A stretch of DNA of 64,000 nucleotides from Laccaria trichodermophora. Lineage: Eukaryota; Basidiomycota; Agaricomycetes; Agaricales; Hydnangiaceae. The stretch covers positions 1,073,460-1,137,459 of the forward strand of contig JACTVC010000020.1 in assembly GCA_018417955.1 (NCBI GenBank). Reading direction: 5' to 3'. The number at the start of each line of letters is the position of its first letter. The stretch's first letter is position 1. Of this stretch, positions 46,208 through 58,600 are shown in pieces. A program made the translations under genes and the position numbers. The notes under the pieces are model-generated. The model made no database searches, was not told the origin of the DNA, and worked only from the letters and a program-made list of their open reading frames with translations.

Positions 46208-47067
46208 TCAAGCCCGTCCTCTAACAGCCCAAAAAACAAAATCCTCGTCTATGCCCTTCCCCCCTCGCTTCCACCAGACACGGTCGAAGAAGCATCGGAA
46301 TGTGAGTCTCCCCTCGAAGAGCTCCACTACTTTGCCGTCCTCACCAACGCCCTTCCAAAGCGGGCGCATGAAAAACTTCCCCGAAGCCTCTGGGATCATG
46401 GACATCAAGTGATAGTCCTGAATCTCCAACGTCGCGCTGATGCCGAGCGCGTCCCAGGCGTCATCCTTCGGGCGTCCGAGATCTGGTGTTTCAATCTCGG
46501 AGTCAAGCGTTTCCTGTGACTCTTCTTTGATGTCAGCGACGGCGATCTCGATAGGGCCACCGCAGTACGGGTGGGAGAAGGTGCTCAGGGTTAGTGTCCC
46601 ATAAGGGTCGTCTTCTTCATCTTCGTATTCGTCGTCAAGGCCCAGGTCGCTAGTGTTGGTGTTGGTACCAGGGATGGGGATGTTCAGCTTCGCAGTAGGC
46701 CCGCCCACCTCCTCCTCCTCTCCATCTTCGTTGATTTTGGTTTCAGGCTTGGAGGCAACAATGGCTTTGTAAAGCGCCTCGGGGTAGAAGGCGTCGTCAA
46801 AGGAGCCGGCGGTGTCGTAAATTGGCGCGTAGGCAATGTTGAGGGCTTCTACGTCCATGGAGTATAAGTCGAAAGAACCTGTAAAAACCTGTATTTCGGG
46901 CGGTGAGTGAGCGGATTAATATATGAAGGACGGAAAGTGCGTACTGCGACTGTTGCTGTGGCAATGGTGGAGGTGGAAGGTATGCCACTTGGAGCCATGG
47001 GTGCAACTGCTGTGGGTGCAGTGACTACTTGGTAAATTCGCATCGCTTTCAATCTTGAGATGTGCAA
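46208..47067 (-). CDS. Hypothetical acidic protein (2 exons, 259-267 aa)
   Basis: Exons on - are 47067-46945 and 46888-46208, joined in phase 0 across an intron with GTACGC donor and TACAG acceptor. The protein can start at MHISRLKA (47067) or, more likely, MRIYQVVTAPT (47043). Exon 1 is Ala/Pro/Thr-rich; exon 2 continues VFTGSFDLYSMDVEALNI. A strongly acidic segment (DDEYEDEEDD) lies near the middle, and the C-terminal third is aromatic and basic (FFDRVWWKRGGKG). There is no signal peptide or membrane helix. Family not recognised. Confidence 0.6.
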
Positions 47068-47285
47068 CTTGCGGGATGCGGGCCATTGCTTCGCATGGCA
47101 ATACGAGTCCTGGTTTTTTTAACCACCACCACCGTGTTTGCCTCTAAAGCTCCAATTACGGACCATGTGAGGCAACTTCCAATTCCTGGCTGATAAGCAA
47201 GGCACACTTCTAGTATGTTGATTTTTTCCCTATAACCATTGTATCTGCCTCCATTCTTTCATTGTGTTGTTCTGCGTGCAATTAT

Positions 47286-47852
47286 TTACAGCATATTTTC
47301 AATAATGACTGTATGATCAGCTTCCATCTCGGTTACGTTATCCGCTGCATATTCCACTGCATCGTCAATCTCCTTTCGTAAGTCATCTACCTCCTTCCTA
47401 AAGGTGTCCACTCGGGCCAGTAAGTCGCGCACACGTCTTTTGAGTTTCTGTGCCGTGCTTTTTAAACCGCCGGCTTTTTCTAATGCAGTAGGAAGTAGTG
47501 TGTCGATGATGTTGGTACGTCGTTGATGTGCAACCTTGAGACGTAATTTGTGATTTTGTGTACCTATGATAGGGAACGTGTTAGCAATGAACGCAATTTT
47601 TTTTTTAGACCGGCTACCTATACTTGTATCTTGCTCAGCGGCGGCAGCTTCAAGCTCCAATTGCAAGTTGTGTTCATCTAAAGCTTCGTCGGCTGTCTTA
47701 TCTGCCTTTTCAAAGTTTTCGAAGGCCTCGGTGAATTTCTCTGCCGCATTGAGAAGGTTTGACCAGTCGAAACCTAAGTGATCGTTTCTCAATTCGGAGG
47801 CAAGGTGCTGTATTTTTTGCTCGAAGATGGATGGGTGGATTTCCATTTCCAT
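47286..47852 (-). CDS. Hypothetical coiled-coil protein (188-aa ORF, possible in-frame intron)
   Basis: A single ORF starts MEMEIHPSIFEQKIQ. Residues 45-75 (EKADKTADEALDEHNLQLEL) and 135-175 (KLKRRVRDLLARVDTFRKEV) are heptad-rich and charged, so a coiled coil is likely. A 54-nt segment near 47570-47625 has a GT start, a GCTAAC branch site and a CATAG end and contains no stop. Removing it would delete 18 residues (SRSKKKIAF region). Both forms are readable. No family was recognised. Confidence 0.55.
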   Translation of the reverse strand: MEMEIHPSIFEQKIQHLASELRNDHLGFDWSNLLNAAEKFTEAFENFEKADKTADEALDEHNLQLELEAAAAEQDTSIGSRSKKKIAFIANTFPIIGTQNHKLRLKVAHQRRTNIIDTLLPTALEKAGGLKSTAQKLKRRVRDLLARVDTFRKEVDDLRKEIDDAVEYAADNVTEMEADHTVIIENML

Positions 47853-48178
47853 GGTAGTTCGGTAGATCGACTTAATGAAAAAAATTTAACAGCACAAGAG
47901 CGCAAACATGTGATTGTCAAGGTCTCCCAACGTCATACAAACGATGAGTCTACGCACGCGAGCGAGGAAACATATGCAAATAATCGGTTATGGCGAACGT
48001 AAACGCCTTGGGGGTAGAAGTGCATCCAGGGGATTTACATAGTCGATGAACTTTCAAATATAATATTGGTGTTTCAGCGCATGGAATGCTATTCGTCAGG
48101 TGCTGCTGTTTGTCAAGAAATATGATACAAATGATACTGTTCGTCAAGAAATATTGTTCGACAAGAAATACAAACTCT
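47853..48178. other. Intergenic with a small imperfect repeat
   Basis: Around 48110-48170 a GACAAGAAATA/GTCAAGAAATA motif occurs three times within 60 bp. Otherwise nothing is seen. The stop codon of the membrane protein gene lies at its right edge. Confidence 0.4.
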
Positions 48179-49687
48179 TCACTGCTCCTCCTCCACCTCC
48201 CTGTTCCGCTCCTCCGGCTCCCCATTCGGCAAGGGAAAGGCACCCGAACTCATCTCCACGTCCGCGCTCATCTCACGCAATTCCCTGTCATACCTTGCCA
48301 ACGTCTTCATTATCATCGCGAAATACACCATCCCAATCACCCAGACCCCCGTGACAGCCACCCGTGGACCCAGACCCGCCGTTGCGTTTAACGGTGGGGA
48401 AGAATCGTTCACTGATCCGTCAAGCCAGACAAATGAAATGATGGACGCGAGGAAGAGGAGCAATGACCTGTTGGAAAATAAATAAATAAATAAAGCGTCA
48501 GGCCGATGATGGAGTCTGGAGGTAAACAATACCAAGACGTCGATACCGCCGGCATCGCCAGTAAAACGTGAACATTCCACCATGTAGCGGAACTTGTCCC
48601 CCTTACTTCCTACCAGCAGCCGAATCGGTTAATATTAATTTTTTCCCTTTATTCTTGAACACAAACACGCACCTCTTCCCATTTCGACGATCGAAACATG
48701 CTCCTCATCGTCCCAAATCTCATCATATATAGATATCCATATACAAGACCCATCAACGCGCATATCAAAGAAAGTTGCGCAATGTTCTTCGTAATAGGGT
48801 CATTGGACGCTTGGGGTATTTGCAATAACGTTAAAATAGCACTACGATGTTACTTGTTTTTAGCTTTACCGCACTTAAAAACAGGAAATATGACGCACGA
48901 TATCAAAAAAGCAGATGCGCCGTTCAGTATTTCCCAATCCTTCGACAATGAGTCCAAATTCGAATCCGTCCCAGCGGTCCTCGAATGGTACCACATTGGA
49001 AACCTCAGAAGCAATAGATTGTAGTAAATCTGCCTGGGCAACAGACGCGCGGCTTCGTATAATGACTTTACTGTAATTTCATTGCAGTTGTAATAGCCGT
49101 TTGACGAGGAACTGAAGGAGGGGTTGGTGTTGGTCGTCGGATCTGCGATTGTATCTTGGCCTGGGTTGTCGTTCGTTTCGGAGTCGACAGCTCCAATAGA
49201 TGAGGACCACTGGTAAAAATGAGCCCAGCTCGTCGATATCTGCGGAAGCAACCTCAACGCGTTAACGGACGCAAATCTCTCTGGAACAGGGGAGTTTGCG
49301 CGCGAACGAGAGGCGGTATCGGATGTAGTTGGGTATATGAAGTTCGATTTCACGCTGATGTTTAGCCGCTCGGGGTCTGCTCCATGACGTGTAGCTCTCC
49401 CTCTTAACGCTGTACATAACAGTTAGCACACGATTAGGACCTTGAGAGGATGGATACGTACCTTGACCATCGCTCCACGTAGTAGTCAACGATACGCTAC
49501 CATCCGAAACGCTCTCCCTTGCTATCCCTCTGTCTTCGTCATGTGTATCAATCGAGACGTCGGTCGCGGTATTGGCGTTATTCGATAGGCGTATAGTTCC
49601 TGTCATTTCGATACCCAAATTTGCAGGCAACGTCTCTGCTTCTGTAGTCCCTCTTGTGGTTGTCGCGAATACGCGTTCGGTGTCCAT
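48179..49687 (-). CDS. Multi-pass membrane protein (5 exons, 423 aa)
   Basis: Exons on - are 49687-49462, 49409-48899, 48841-48673, 48609-48533 and 48467-48179; the frame joins at all four introns. The N-terminal 230 residues are hydrophilic (start MDTERVFATTTRG). Hydrophobic helices follow: SAFLISAILTLLQI, LSLICALMGLVYGYLYM, WWNVHVLLAMPAVSTSW leading into SLLLFLASIISFVW, and VAVTGVWVIGMVYF. The C-terminus is short, acidic and charged. Exon 4 with WWNVHVLLAMP is a pattern I associate with uncharacterised basidiomycete membrane proteins; no function is known to me. The short exon-2 end was chosen at the GTGCGT donor at 48898 because the downstream alternative makes a 33-nt intron. Confidence 0.75.
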
Positions 49688-50275
49688 TATGTCCGCTTTA
49701 CAAGCTGTGGCGTGAGCGTGACACAGTATCACTACCTCCAGGCGTTGTAGTAACGTTCGCCTGCCAGAGACGCGTCTTCGTCAGCGTGGATAGAGCAGCA
49801 CGCTTAATTTCGTATGGCGTTTGGCAAGGGATCCTTGCAGCTGTGTATGTAGACTTATTCCGCGTGTTGCGCTCGGGTTTGGACGTCTTCGCTTTCATCG
49901 TTTTCAATATTGCTAACCTCCTGTTCCGTAATGAGGGTACGTTGTCATTCTGCCTCCGCTTGCTTCCGTCTGTGGGAGGGCGATTTCACTGTAAACAAGA
50001 AGATGTGTTGGTGAACAGCTATTTATAACGCTGGTCGCTTTCCGCGCGTTTATCTGGATGTACGATACATGAAGAGGGAGTAGAAGTTGTGAAGGATTTG
50101 CGGACATGGTCGTTTTGGTGCGCAGCAAGTCTATGCAGATTATTGCCCCGCAGTCCCGCATTGTTAGGACGTGGATAGTGTGGTCGGTGTGCACGACGGT
50201 CCAAAAAAGGCGCTAAATCTGCGAGAAAATCATACATTGGTCGAGAATATAGTCATAACGTAAGACTTACGGTAG
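49688..50275. other. Upstream region of the membrane protein gene, with a + strand ORF
   Basis: An ORF at 49654-50028 (+) overlaps the start of the membrane protein on the other strand. It could be an upstream exon of the fragment at 50276 or chance. No clear signal separates these. Confidence 0.25.
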
Positions 50276-50505
50276 CATGCAATTGGGAAAGCATCTCCGA
50301 CTTCACGCGTAAGCGCTATCTGCCATGGCTCGGGTTTCGCATGTCCTCAGACATGTGCGACAGTTTCTTTTCTTGGGTATCGGTTAAATTCACGTACGTT
50401 CAAGAGCTGGATTTGACGCAAATGGTTCCCCCAGACCCGAACATGTGGACCTGGAGATTAGATGCGTTGTGGGACTCGTGTCCGGAGTTGCAGTCGTCGG
50501 GGTAA
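50276..50505 (+). CDS. Orphan terminal exon, possibly of an F-box/LRR-like protein
   Basis: This is an open stretch after a CTTAC...GGTAG acceptor, ending at the TAA 50503-50505. It reads through WESISDFTRKRYLPWLGF, VQELDLTQMVPPDPNMWTW and LWDSCPELQ. The LRR-like LDLTQM and the CPEL end resemble the C-terminal parts of fungal F-box proteins. No matching 5' exons could be assigned. It may be a relic. Confidence 0.35.
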
Positions 50506-50798
50506 AAACCTACCAGCGGCCGGCGAAAAAAGTCAAGTAATATTTTAGGTGAATGAAGTGGGCTGGTATATGTCCCTTGAAATTTATGGCATCCATAGGC
50601 GAGGGGTAAGTTTTACTCATGTGGATTTCTTTGGTGATAGCGCGGAACGGACACACCGTGGTATAAAATATATGCTCCACGATGCGAGTATCGGATATTG
50701 TTCTAACCTCTGCTAAACCTCACATAAGTTGAGATGAAAATCAGAAAGAGGTTTGAGAAACTTGAACAGACGCAACTTCAAACTCCTTCTTATCACTG
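50506..50798. other. Intergenic, nothing seen
   Basis: Short sequence between the orphan exon and the stop of the membrane-protein gene. No structure or coding potential worth reporting. Confidence 0.4.
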
Positions 50799-52260
50799 TC
50801 AGTGACGTTCGCCTGAAGCCCAGCAACCGATTTCCCAGCCGTGCGATGAACAAGTGTGGCTGAGACCGCAGCTGTATGTCCGCCAATCATCAATTACCCT
50901 TTCCAAACTTTGATCCTCGAGCAGGAAGGGGACGAACCAAACATGGCAGTGAGGAAAGCAATCCCACCGGACTAACACTCATTCCATGGCACCAGACCCC
51001 TGCTTCACCATCAGAGTATCGTTTGAAATTGCCTTCGTGAGGCGCTTGTGTTGAGACCAAGATTCCTACCGCTGCGTTGAATCGGAATTCTATCAAATAA
51101 TACTACTCATTCAAGGAACCCCACTCACCTAGCCTTAGCCATGTGATACTCAATACGGTGAAGGTTGTATAAAACTCAGCACAGCCTTCAGAATCACAAG
51201 TCTCGGAATGTCGTTTTTGCCCAGCCGAAATGGGTAGAGCCACAGCAAACCACTTTGTGCAGTCAAGCGATGGGTCCATCGCCTGCTGCGCAATAATATT
51301 TTGTGGTGATGATAACAGCGAGCTCTGTCCACCGATGTTTGCGGCCAATGCGATTGATTGCCAAGTGCCGAGGTCCGTTAGTGTCCGCAAAATGGGCTAG
51401 AGAGAGGCACGTTGGTTTCGGTGGAAAACAATAATAATGGAGGTCAGATGATACCTATGTATCAGGGTGAAGCACAGCGTGGGGGCAGCAACATCACTAG
51501 GTTAACCATGAACGTGAGTAAGAGTGAACAGCTTATGACCATGAGGAATAGAGATCACGTGATCCACATGCTGGCGAAACGCGACACGCCCATGAATGCA
51601 AGCAGAACGGTGCTTGGGTGGTAGTGTGAGAACGCGAGTGATCAGCGCTCGGTCAAATTGGTCTTGTTGGGGCGGATGAAATGGTAAAGCCTCCGATTGA
51701 TAGCATGATCGTTGGTAATGAGAACATGATGTAAAAAAAACGTATCTGAAAAAGATTGAGAATGAGATTCTTGAGATGCGGGTTTGATCATGACATACTT
51801 TGTGGCAGCAGGCGTCAATAACTGTCCATCACCTTCGTCGCGGATGACTCTAAGAAGAACTAAAAGCAAAGGAACACAGATAGACGTGACAAATAAGGGG
51901 ATGGCCTGGATGAATGTATAGTCAGGGAAAACCAGACCTCTGTGAAAGCATCAATTAGCTTCGAAGCCTTCCACGGACTGAATGTTCAAAAGTAGGGCAA
52001 AGACAGCGACAGCAATGGCCATAAGTATGTGCCTTTTCTTGAGCTTGAACTTGCCAACAGAAGTTGGGATGTTTAGCAGAGACGGCTCAGGCTCCTGAAC
52101 GAGTGTCGCACCAGGTGGTATTGTCGGATCGGCCTCTCCCCTCCTCTCGCGACCGATCTCCGTTGCCATTTTCTTCTTCATTATCCGCTAGTGGAGGAGC
52201 GTTGATGCTGGTGGACGTGATACTGACTTCAGAACCGAACGTTCTGGTCGTTGTCACCAT
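50799..52260 (-). pseudogene. Multi-exon membrane-protein gene, partly decayed or unresolved
   Basis: From the 3' side a clean chain reads: an exon ending in G before a GTGAGT donor near 51123 (PILRTLTDLGTWQS to FYTTFTVLSITWLRL), then EFRFNAAVGILVSTQAPHEG, then VRWDCFPHCHVWFVPF to a TGA at 50799-50801. Further 5' are helix-like pieces (HILMAIAVAVFALLLNI, FIQAIPLFVTSICVPLLLVL, FFYIMFSLPTIMLSIGGF, STVLLAFMGVSRFASMWIT) and a possible start MVTTTRTFGSEVSI at 52260. These do not all join in one frame, and a TGA interrupts the fourth hydrophobic stretch. It is either a pseudogene or has introns I could not place. Confidence 0.4.
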
Positions 52261-52297
52261 GGCGGTCTTGCGCGTAGTGGCTGTACTTGGAATATGA

Positions 52298-52331
52298 CAA
52301 ACAATGACAAATTTTCAACTGAAAAGTGGAC
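52298..52331. repeat. 34-bp repeat, left copy
   Basis: CAAACAATGACAAATTTTCA and the next 14 bp ending GTGGAC match 62683-62716 at 30 of 34 positions in the same orientation. The pair brackets the Helitron and F-box genes. Confidence 0.65.
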
Positions 52332-52638
52332 GAGTCTAAAATTTGTAGATGTTTGGTTGGTACCTTCGGAAAGACAGGTCGCCGAATAGCGGGCATTCAA
52401 GTTCTTGACGCTGGAAGCTACTTACTTGACAGTCGGTGATGGTGACACAGGGTGAGAATTGTCGCTGTCATTACCACCGGCATCATAGACCGTCATCCTG
52501 AACAACGATGCGAGAACCACCAATAGATCACCCATCAACAACAGCTGTGGCATCCTCCGCGGCTGGTTGCAACAAAAGTTCCGCGTTGGACAAATCTTTG
52601 GCTGACCACAAGATGTTGAGAGATATTACCATCGTGAC
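52332..52638. other. 3' flank of the Helitron ORF
   Basis: This should hold the Helitron 3' terminus on the minus strand (CTRRT preceded by a hairpin). I could not pick one out with confidence. No gene is seen. Confidence 0.3.
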
Positions 52639-55600
52639 TCAACCAATCAGAGAATATATTGCGAAAGAGGCATGTTTGTCATTGCATGTATTTAACCATG
52701 TGTCAGAGTGCAGTGAATGTATATGTGATACTGGAAATGCGCGCGCTCCATTTTGGCCGTCATGGAACCATATCTTCCCGTCCGAAGTGATGATGCGACT
52801 GTTGAAATGATAATTACCCGCGTAAATTACACCATGCAAGGTAAATGTTAATAACCTATTATCGCAAAACAGTTTGAATTTGGTGTCGATGATCAGATCT
52901 TCTTGATGAAGCTGTACCACCAACAAGTGGGGTGCGTATGGTAAAATATCAGGCAGCCGAAGCATGACTTCATGGGAACGTCTGAAACATTTTGGGCAAC
53001 GTCGCCAACCGTTCAAGCGGATTTGAAGTGCTTCAGAAAGACGACGGTGTTGGGTTTGCTGTAGTTCTAAACCTTCAAGTGCCGTAAATTCCCTGATGTT
53101 ACCAAACATTTGAGTAGTTTTGTAATTACAATCAGGACAAGTAACAGGCGAAGTAAACATGGAAGGATGACCTACAATTTCCTTGATAAGCTGTTGGATG
53201 TCGGTAAAAACATGGCCTTTTGGATATGAGTCGTTGTCATACTCGTACAGTAGTTGTCGCGTGATATCTCTGGCGACTTCAAGGCTGCATGTGCCGTTTT
53301 CATAGGCTGCGAAACCTTGTACCACAGTTTTCATATAAACGCTGAGTGAGGACAACTTGATCGTATGTGCACGTTTGTTTTCTTTCCACATATTATACAG
53401 GATTGCAAAGGGTGCGTCGTAAGCGCAACTATATGAGACGGCATCCCAGATAGGACCTACCGGCGAATAATTGGTTATTGTCGTTTCGGTTTGTGTCGTC
53501 GTATTGGTTTTTTTTTTGGTTTTTTCAGTTGAAGATGTTTTCGTTTTAGGTTTGATTTTACTTGGATCAGGGATATAGTTTGAAATGGCGGTCTGGGCAT
53601 TTATTTTGAGGTCCCAGGTGCCATCCTTTTGTATGTCTTTTATTTCTTGATCTGTAGGGCCCCATCTCAATGCGGCAATGCAAGGCAATTGCTCCTTTTT
53701 TTCGATTCTTTTCCACAATTGATATGCGCGGACGGTTGGATTTCTCAAGTCTCCGAAGATGCCTTCAGGTAACGTCCCGTGGTAACGCATAGTTGTTACC
53801 TCATCGAGTAAAAACAATTCTCTAAATTCTTGTCTGAGGAAACCTGATATACCTTTTGTTATTTTACGAGCGTCAAAACCTTGGATAATGATAGTGCCAT
53901 CAGCCGATGCACTTCTGGACAGGCAAGTGTAATAAGATTGAGCGGTCTTGCAATTATTGAGCTCCACAATGTTTAAAGGTCGGGTCTTACCTTGAGCAGC
54001 ATAATCAGTCATAGAAAAATTGGGCAAGACCATAACTTGTTGTCGAGTGAGGGTGACCATATGATCGTTGGGCAGTAGAGCTTTGACTGTAGAACTCGTT
54101 CTTGACATAGGTACGACGTTGAGTGGAAGTCCTGGCAGTTCTACATTTCTCGGGGGATTTACGAGTTTCACGAACAGTGTTTCTAGTACCTTTTTTCCAT
54201 GGTCTCCGATGAAATCATTCCATCCTACGACGACAGCCTCTTGTCCTTTTGTGATGCAGAGTTCTGTAGCGTCGTTGATCCTGACCATGACGGGCATACC
54301 TAAACAGATTGACAATTTTCCTGGAATGTGTTCACTGGTACACGGCGATGCATTCCATAAGACACTTTGTAGTCCGATAGCAATGTTTCCCAGGCGACCA
54401 GTTTTTCCTGTGGGCGAAGCGGAGTTGCTAAGTTTGTCAATGGAGTAGAAATGCTCCAGGCTTTGACCAGTATCACGAGCAAAACGATTGCTACCTATTT
54501 CGTTAATTCTGTCTTTTTGAGAATTCCAGGCAGTTATGATTGACACGTGTCGAAAGCGAGGGTCATTGATTTGAGGTTGATCCCTTCGTCTGCCGGCAAT
54601 TCTAGTGTTCAAAAAGGCGACGTCGCTGTGCGTACAAGCTGCGTATCTCATGTTTTCCAAGGCAGTTCGCAATTTCGCATCTTCAGGAGACTGTACTGTT
54701 TGCCTCATATTTTGTTTCAAAATAACAACTGTAGTAAATTGATGCCATAAGATTTTACCTATCGTGCTTTCTTGTGAATTCTTAGAATGTGAGAAGTCTT
54801 GAATTTTGGCAACTTCATTGCTATAAAGGGCATGTCCTCTTGCGGGGGGTAGTTGAGCAAAGTCTCCCGCTACGATCATGTTAATACCACCAAAAGGTTT
54901 ATCGTGAACGTTTCGAACTTGACTTAAACGTGAACTAATAGCGTAGAGCTCATGACATGCTACCATAGATATTTCATCAATGAAGACATATTGTACGCCT
55001 TGCATGCGTATGCGCGCGTCGTGTACCGCTTTCGCTTCGGAAATACGAGGTTGTCGATCCTCATCTTCTTTTTTTGAAATGTGTATACTTAACACCGAAT
55101 GATAAGTATGACCGTTTAATAAAGCGGCTGCGGTACCTGTAGGCGCTAATATTATAAAACGATGGGCCTCGTTTTTCCGTTCAAACATTTCTGCAATAGC
55201 CTTGAGTACTTGACTCTTGCCGGTACCTCCCATACCGCCGAGATACATTTTTAGTTGATTTGGGGGTGCCAAGGAGGAGGCATGGTTAGCGACAATTCGA
55301 AAAGCTCGCTCTTGTTCGTCATTTAGTTCGTACTTTATCACCGTTTCATCGATTATGTCGTTATGAATCTCCTTCTGCGCTTTGAATGTCTTGGTAAAAT
55401 AATTCGCGGTTAGCACACGTACTTTATCTGAAGGTTTATCTGAATCTATGGGTTGTTGCTCTTCGGACGTAGGCAGATGTGCATTTTTTAGTGTTAACAG
55501 TTTTTGCTTTGCTTCGTTAACGAGCGTTTTCCACTGATTTGCGCTACGTAATATTTGTGGCTTGAAATGTGCGTAGGGCTGTATTATATAATTTTTGCAA

Positions 55601-58600
55601 TTGTCGAGCCAACCACAAGACATCATGATTCTGTCCACATCGGCCATCTGGGAAAGTTTGCGTTGAGAGATTTTGCCAATTTCTGGAGCTGTCTCGTCCG
55701 TTATATCGTATTCTGAACCATATGTTGTTCCGTTGTCTGGGTCGATGTCGAGATCAACTTCACCCATGAACCTATCGCCAATAGAGAATACTTTATTCGC
55801 CGCAACACCTTTTGCTTTCAATACGGCGTGATAATCATCTCTTGCATCGTTGCACTCGTACCTCAAGTTGAAGTTACTCATCAACCTCTTTTGTTCGGAA
55901 GAAAATGGAAACGTGGTAAAAGCGTCATGCCAACTTTCGCCTTCTTGTTTTAATTCCTTACCAGTTCTCCAAGGAACAAGCAGAGTGAGCATAGTACAAC
56001 AGTAAAATTCTCTGTCTCCCTGGTCAGCACGGGGTAAAGTGCCTCCAACAAAGTTGGGTATGAAGTTTGTTAATCGATTGGGGTCGCAAGAGACGGCATG
56101 TGTTTTGTATAGAGGATGTTCGGGCAAAAAGGCATGTTTCAAGATGTCGAGGGTGTCGTCGTCCCTCTCAACTTCTTGAATATCCGCGTCATGCGCCGTT
56201 TGCAATACTTTGAGGAACTCTATTTGGGCTTTCTTCGATCGACGCTTTCTCACCGATGTCTGCATCCATTCAATGAGAGTAAGATTTGAGAAAGCTTCAG
56301 GTCGATAAATGTAGTCATCTACGTTGGATTTAGCAACATAGTGACCTTGTTCTCGCCCCAGGACAACTTTATCCTCGTTCTTGGTTTGGTCGTCGTCTTG
56401 CCTTGGACCAAAAGCCGTACCATCCTCATATAGTTTCTCAAGAGTGTGAATTCTTTCGTCGTATACGTCATGTCGAGCGTCGTTTTGATTAGCCATTTCG
56501 TCATCATAATCGTTATTTCCGTGTTCAACGAGGTCTTCTTCATTACGACAGTCAGACTGACTTAAAACTTTTTGTACCACTTCGCTTGTCTTTATATTTG
56601 TGGCTTTGTTGTTTAATGCGTTATCGTGACCTCCTCCTTTGTACATATGATTGTTGGTAGCTTCGTCGTGATCAACGTTCATATCGTCGTTAGTTTTCTC
56701 GGGCAAATCGGCATCAACGTTCATATCGTCGTTAATTTCCTCGGGCAAAACGGTAATTGAATCGATCTCCATTCCGTGATCCACATCGAGGTGAGTGTTC
56801 AGCAAATCTACGTTCATCTCTAAATTATTTTGCTCGTTTTCATCTGATTTATAATCGTCTTCGTTAGATGTTGTATCCCAGGCCCTACGAACGTGGTACA
56901 CAAAACCTTTCCACCAAAACGTCACAAATTTATGGCTAGTGTAGTGGTCTGGATGTTCTAAAAGGTACATAGCAGCCATCGGACTTCCCAATTCGATCTT
57001 CGTAGACAAGCTATTGACAACTTTGAGCAATATTTTTCGAGCGCCTTCCAACGGCTTGACTTCTCCGTCAACAAGATGTGGATTTGATTCAAAAATATCA
57101 TATGCCGAAGAAAAAATTTGATGCGTTTTCAAGCTCTGCTTAGTGATGTAATCAGATATGTAGGCCACGATTGCTTTAACTGCAGTGCCCGATAGCAAAC
57201 TAGTCACATCAGTGTTGGACCGCATTAAGTACGTTACGCAAGGTGTGAGGGTGTTCATCATAGGTTCCAATTTTTTCATATTGAGATGACCGTCAACAGG
57301 ATCTACTTCAGTTTGATGGAAAATTTCTCTAGGAAATCGTGCTTTACAAATTCCATCCTTGTTTAGGCATCCTCTTGGTCCTTGAATATCAGTTTCTGCG
57401 GATCCGTCTTGAGATGTATCGTTTACTCCTTTTTTCTTTGCTTTGCTAACGACTTTGACCATGGGAGTACATGTTCTATGTAGGTTTGAACGAAAGATGA
57501 GGTCGTCTACTGTGTTATTGTAACGGCTAAACCAATTTTTGACCGCTAGACATTGGAAACAGTTATTGCAGTTTTCATGGGTACACAGCGAAGGCGGCAT
57601 ATCTGGGAAAGTTTGTGTTGGATCTCGATAGTCGGTAGGTATCTCCGGCGCTATGTCATCGGGTTTTAAAATAGTGTGAATTCCCTGCTTTGTGGAATTG
57701 ACTATAGGCACTTTTGCTTTAACATCGTTCATTGTGCCTGTTAAAAATTCTCCCACGTGTGAACCTTCTAAATAAGTTATTAACGCTTCTTGAAAGGGCC
57801 CGTCAGCAGCCATCAGACGGTCCCTAATTTCCTGAGGAGACAATGCACCTTTTATCCAAAGCAACATATGAAAGTGTAGCGTCAGACGACCTTGTTGCTC
57901 TACGGTTCCGTAATATGCGGAAGTATCGCCATATAATCCGCGATCGTTTGTGCCCACACCCAAGACGTGTTTAATGAAACAAGAGATCATGACATGAAAA
58001 AATTGCGCAGCCGCTACAGGGTTCTTACTCACAAGACGATAACGTTCTTGCGCAGATCGCAGATCAGGGCAGAATTTGATTTGTTCATCAGCGAAATAAA
58101 GACAGAGAGGGTGCCGATTGTCTGCCGGTGAAAGTGTGATAAACCATGTAGGAGCTCCTTTAAAAGCGATGGTGGACCATATTTCATTTCGCATGTGCTT
58201 TTTGTTTGTCAAAGATCCTTTCACGTGGCCGCCGATATGGTCTATAGATTCTAAGATGGAAAAGCAAAGCTTTTCCTCATTAGTTTCCGGCTTGACCCTT
58301 TCGCCTCCTTTCAATCTTTCAGCGATGCTTTTCAAAACATCGGGTTTGATTTGTTTTAGTTTTTCAGAAATTTCGCCAAATTTGTGTCTCTTTGCTAGAA
58401 GAAAACTACCGGTTACACCACCCTTGAGTTGCTCATGATTGAATGCAACGATGGGAAAATACACATCGGTTTGAAATCGCTTATCGTGATACAATAAGAA
58501 ATGTTTTTTGATCTTCATTTCCGAATTTTTGTTTGTATGCCTAGCTTGGCCGATACCTCCTAAACCATACGGAAACAACCATGGAAACATTTGAGGATAC

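Noticed and set aside
52332..52638. Helitron 3' terminus
   Set aside because: Several AYYAG-type sites occur on +, but none has a convincing adjacent hairpin and I could not pair one with a 5' TC end, so no termini are claimed.
52508..52810. 100-codon + ORF overlapping the Helitron C-terminus
   Set aside because: Shadow of the Helitron coding frame with no splice or promoter support.
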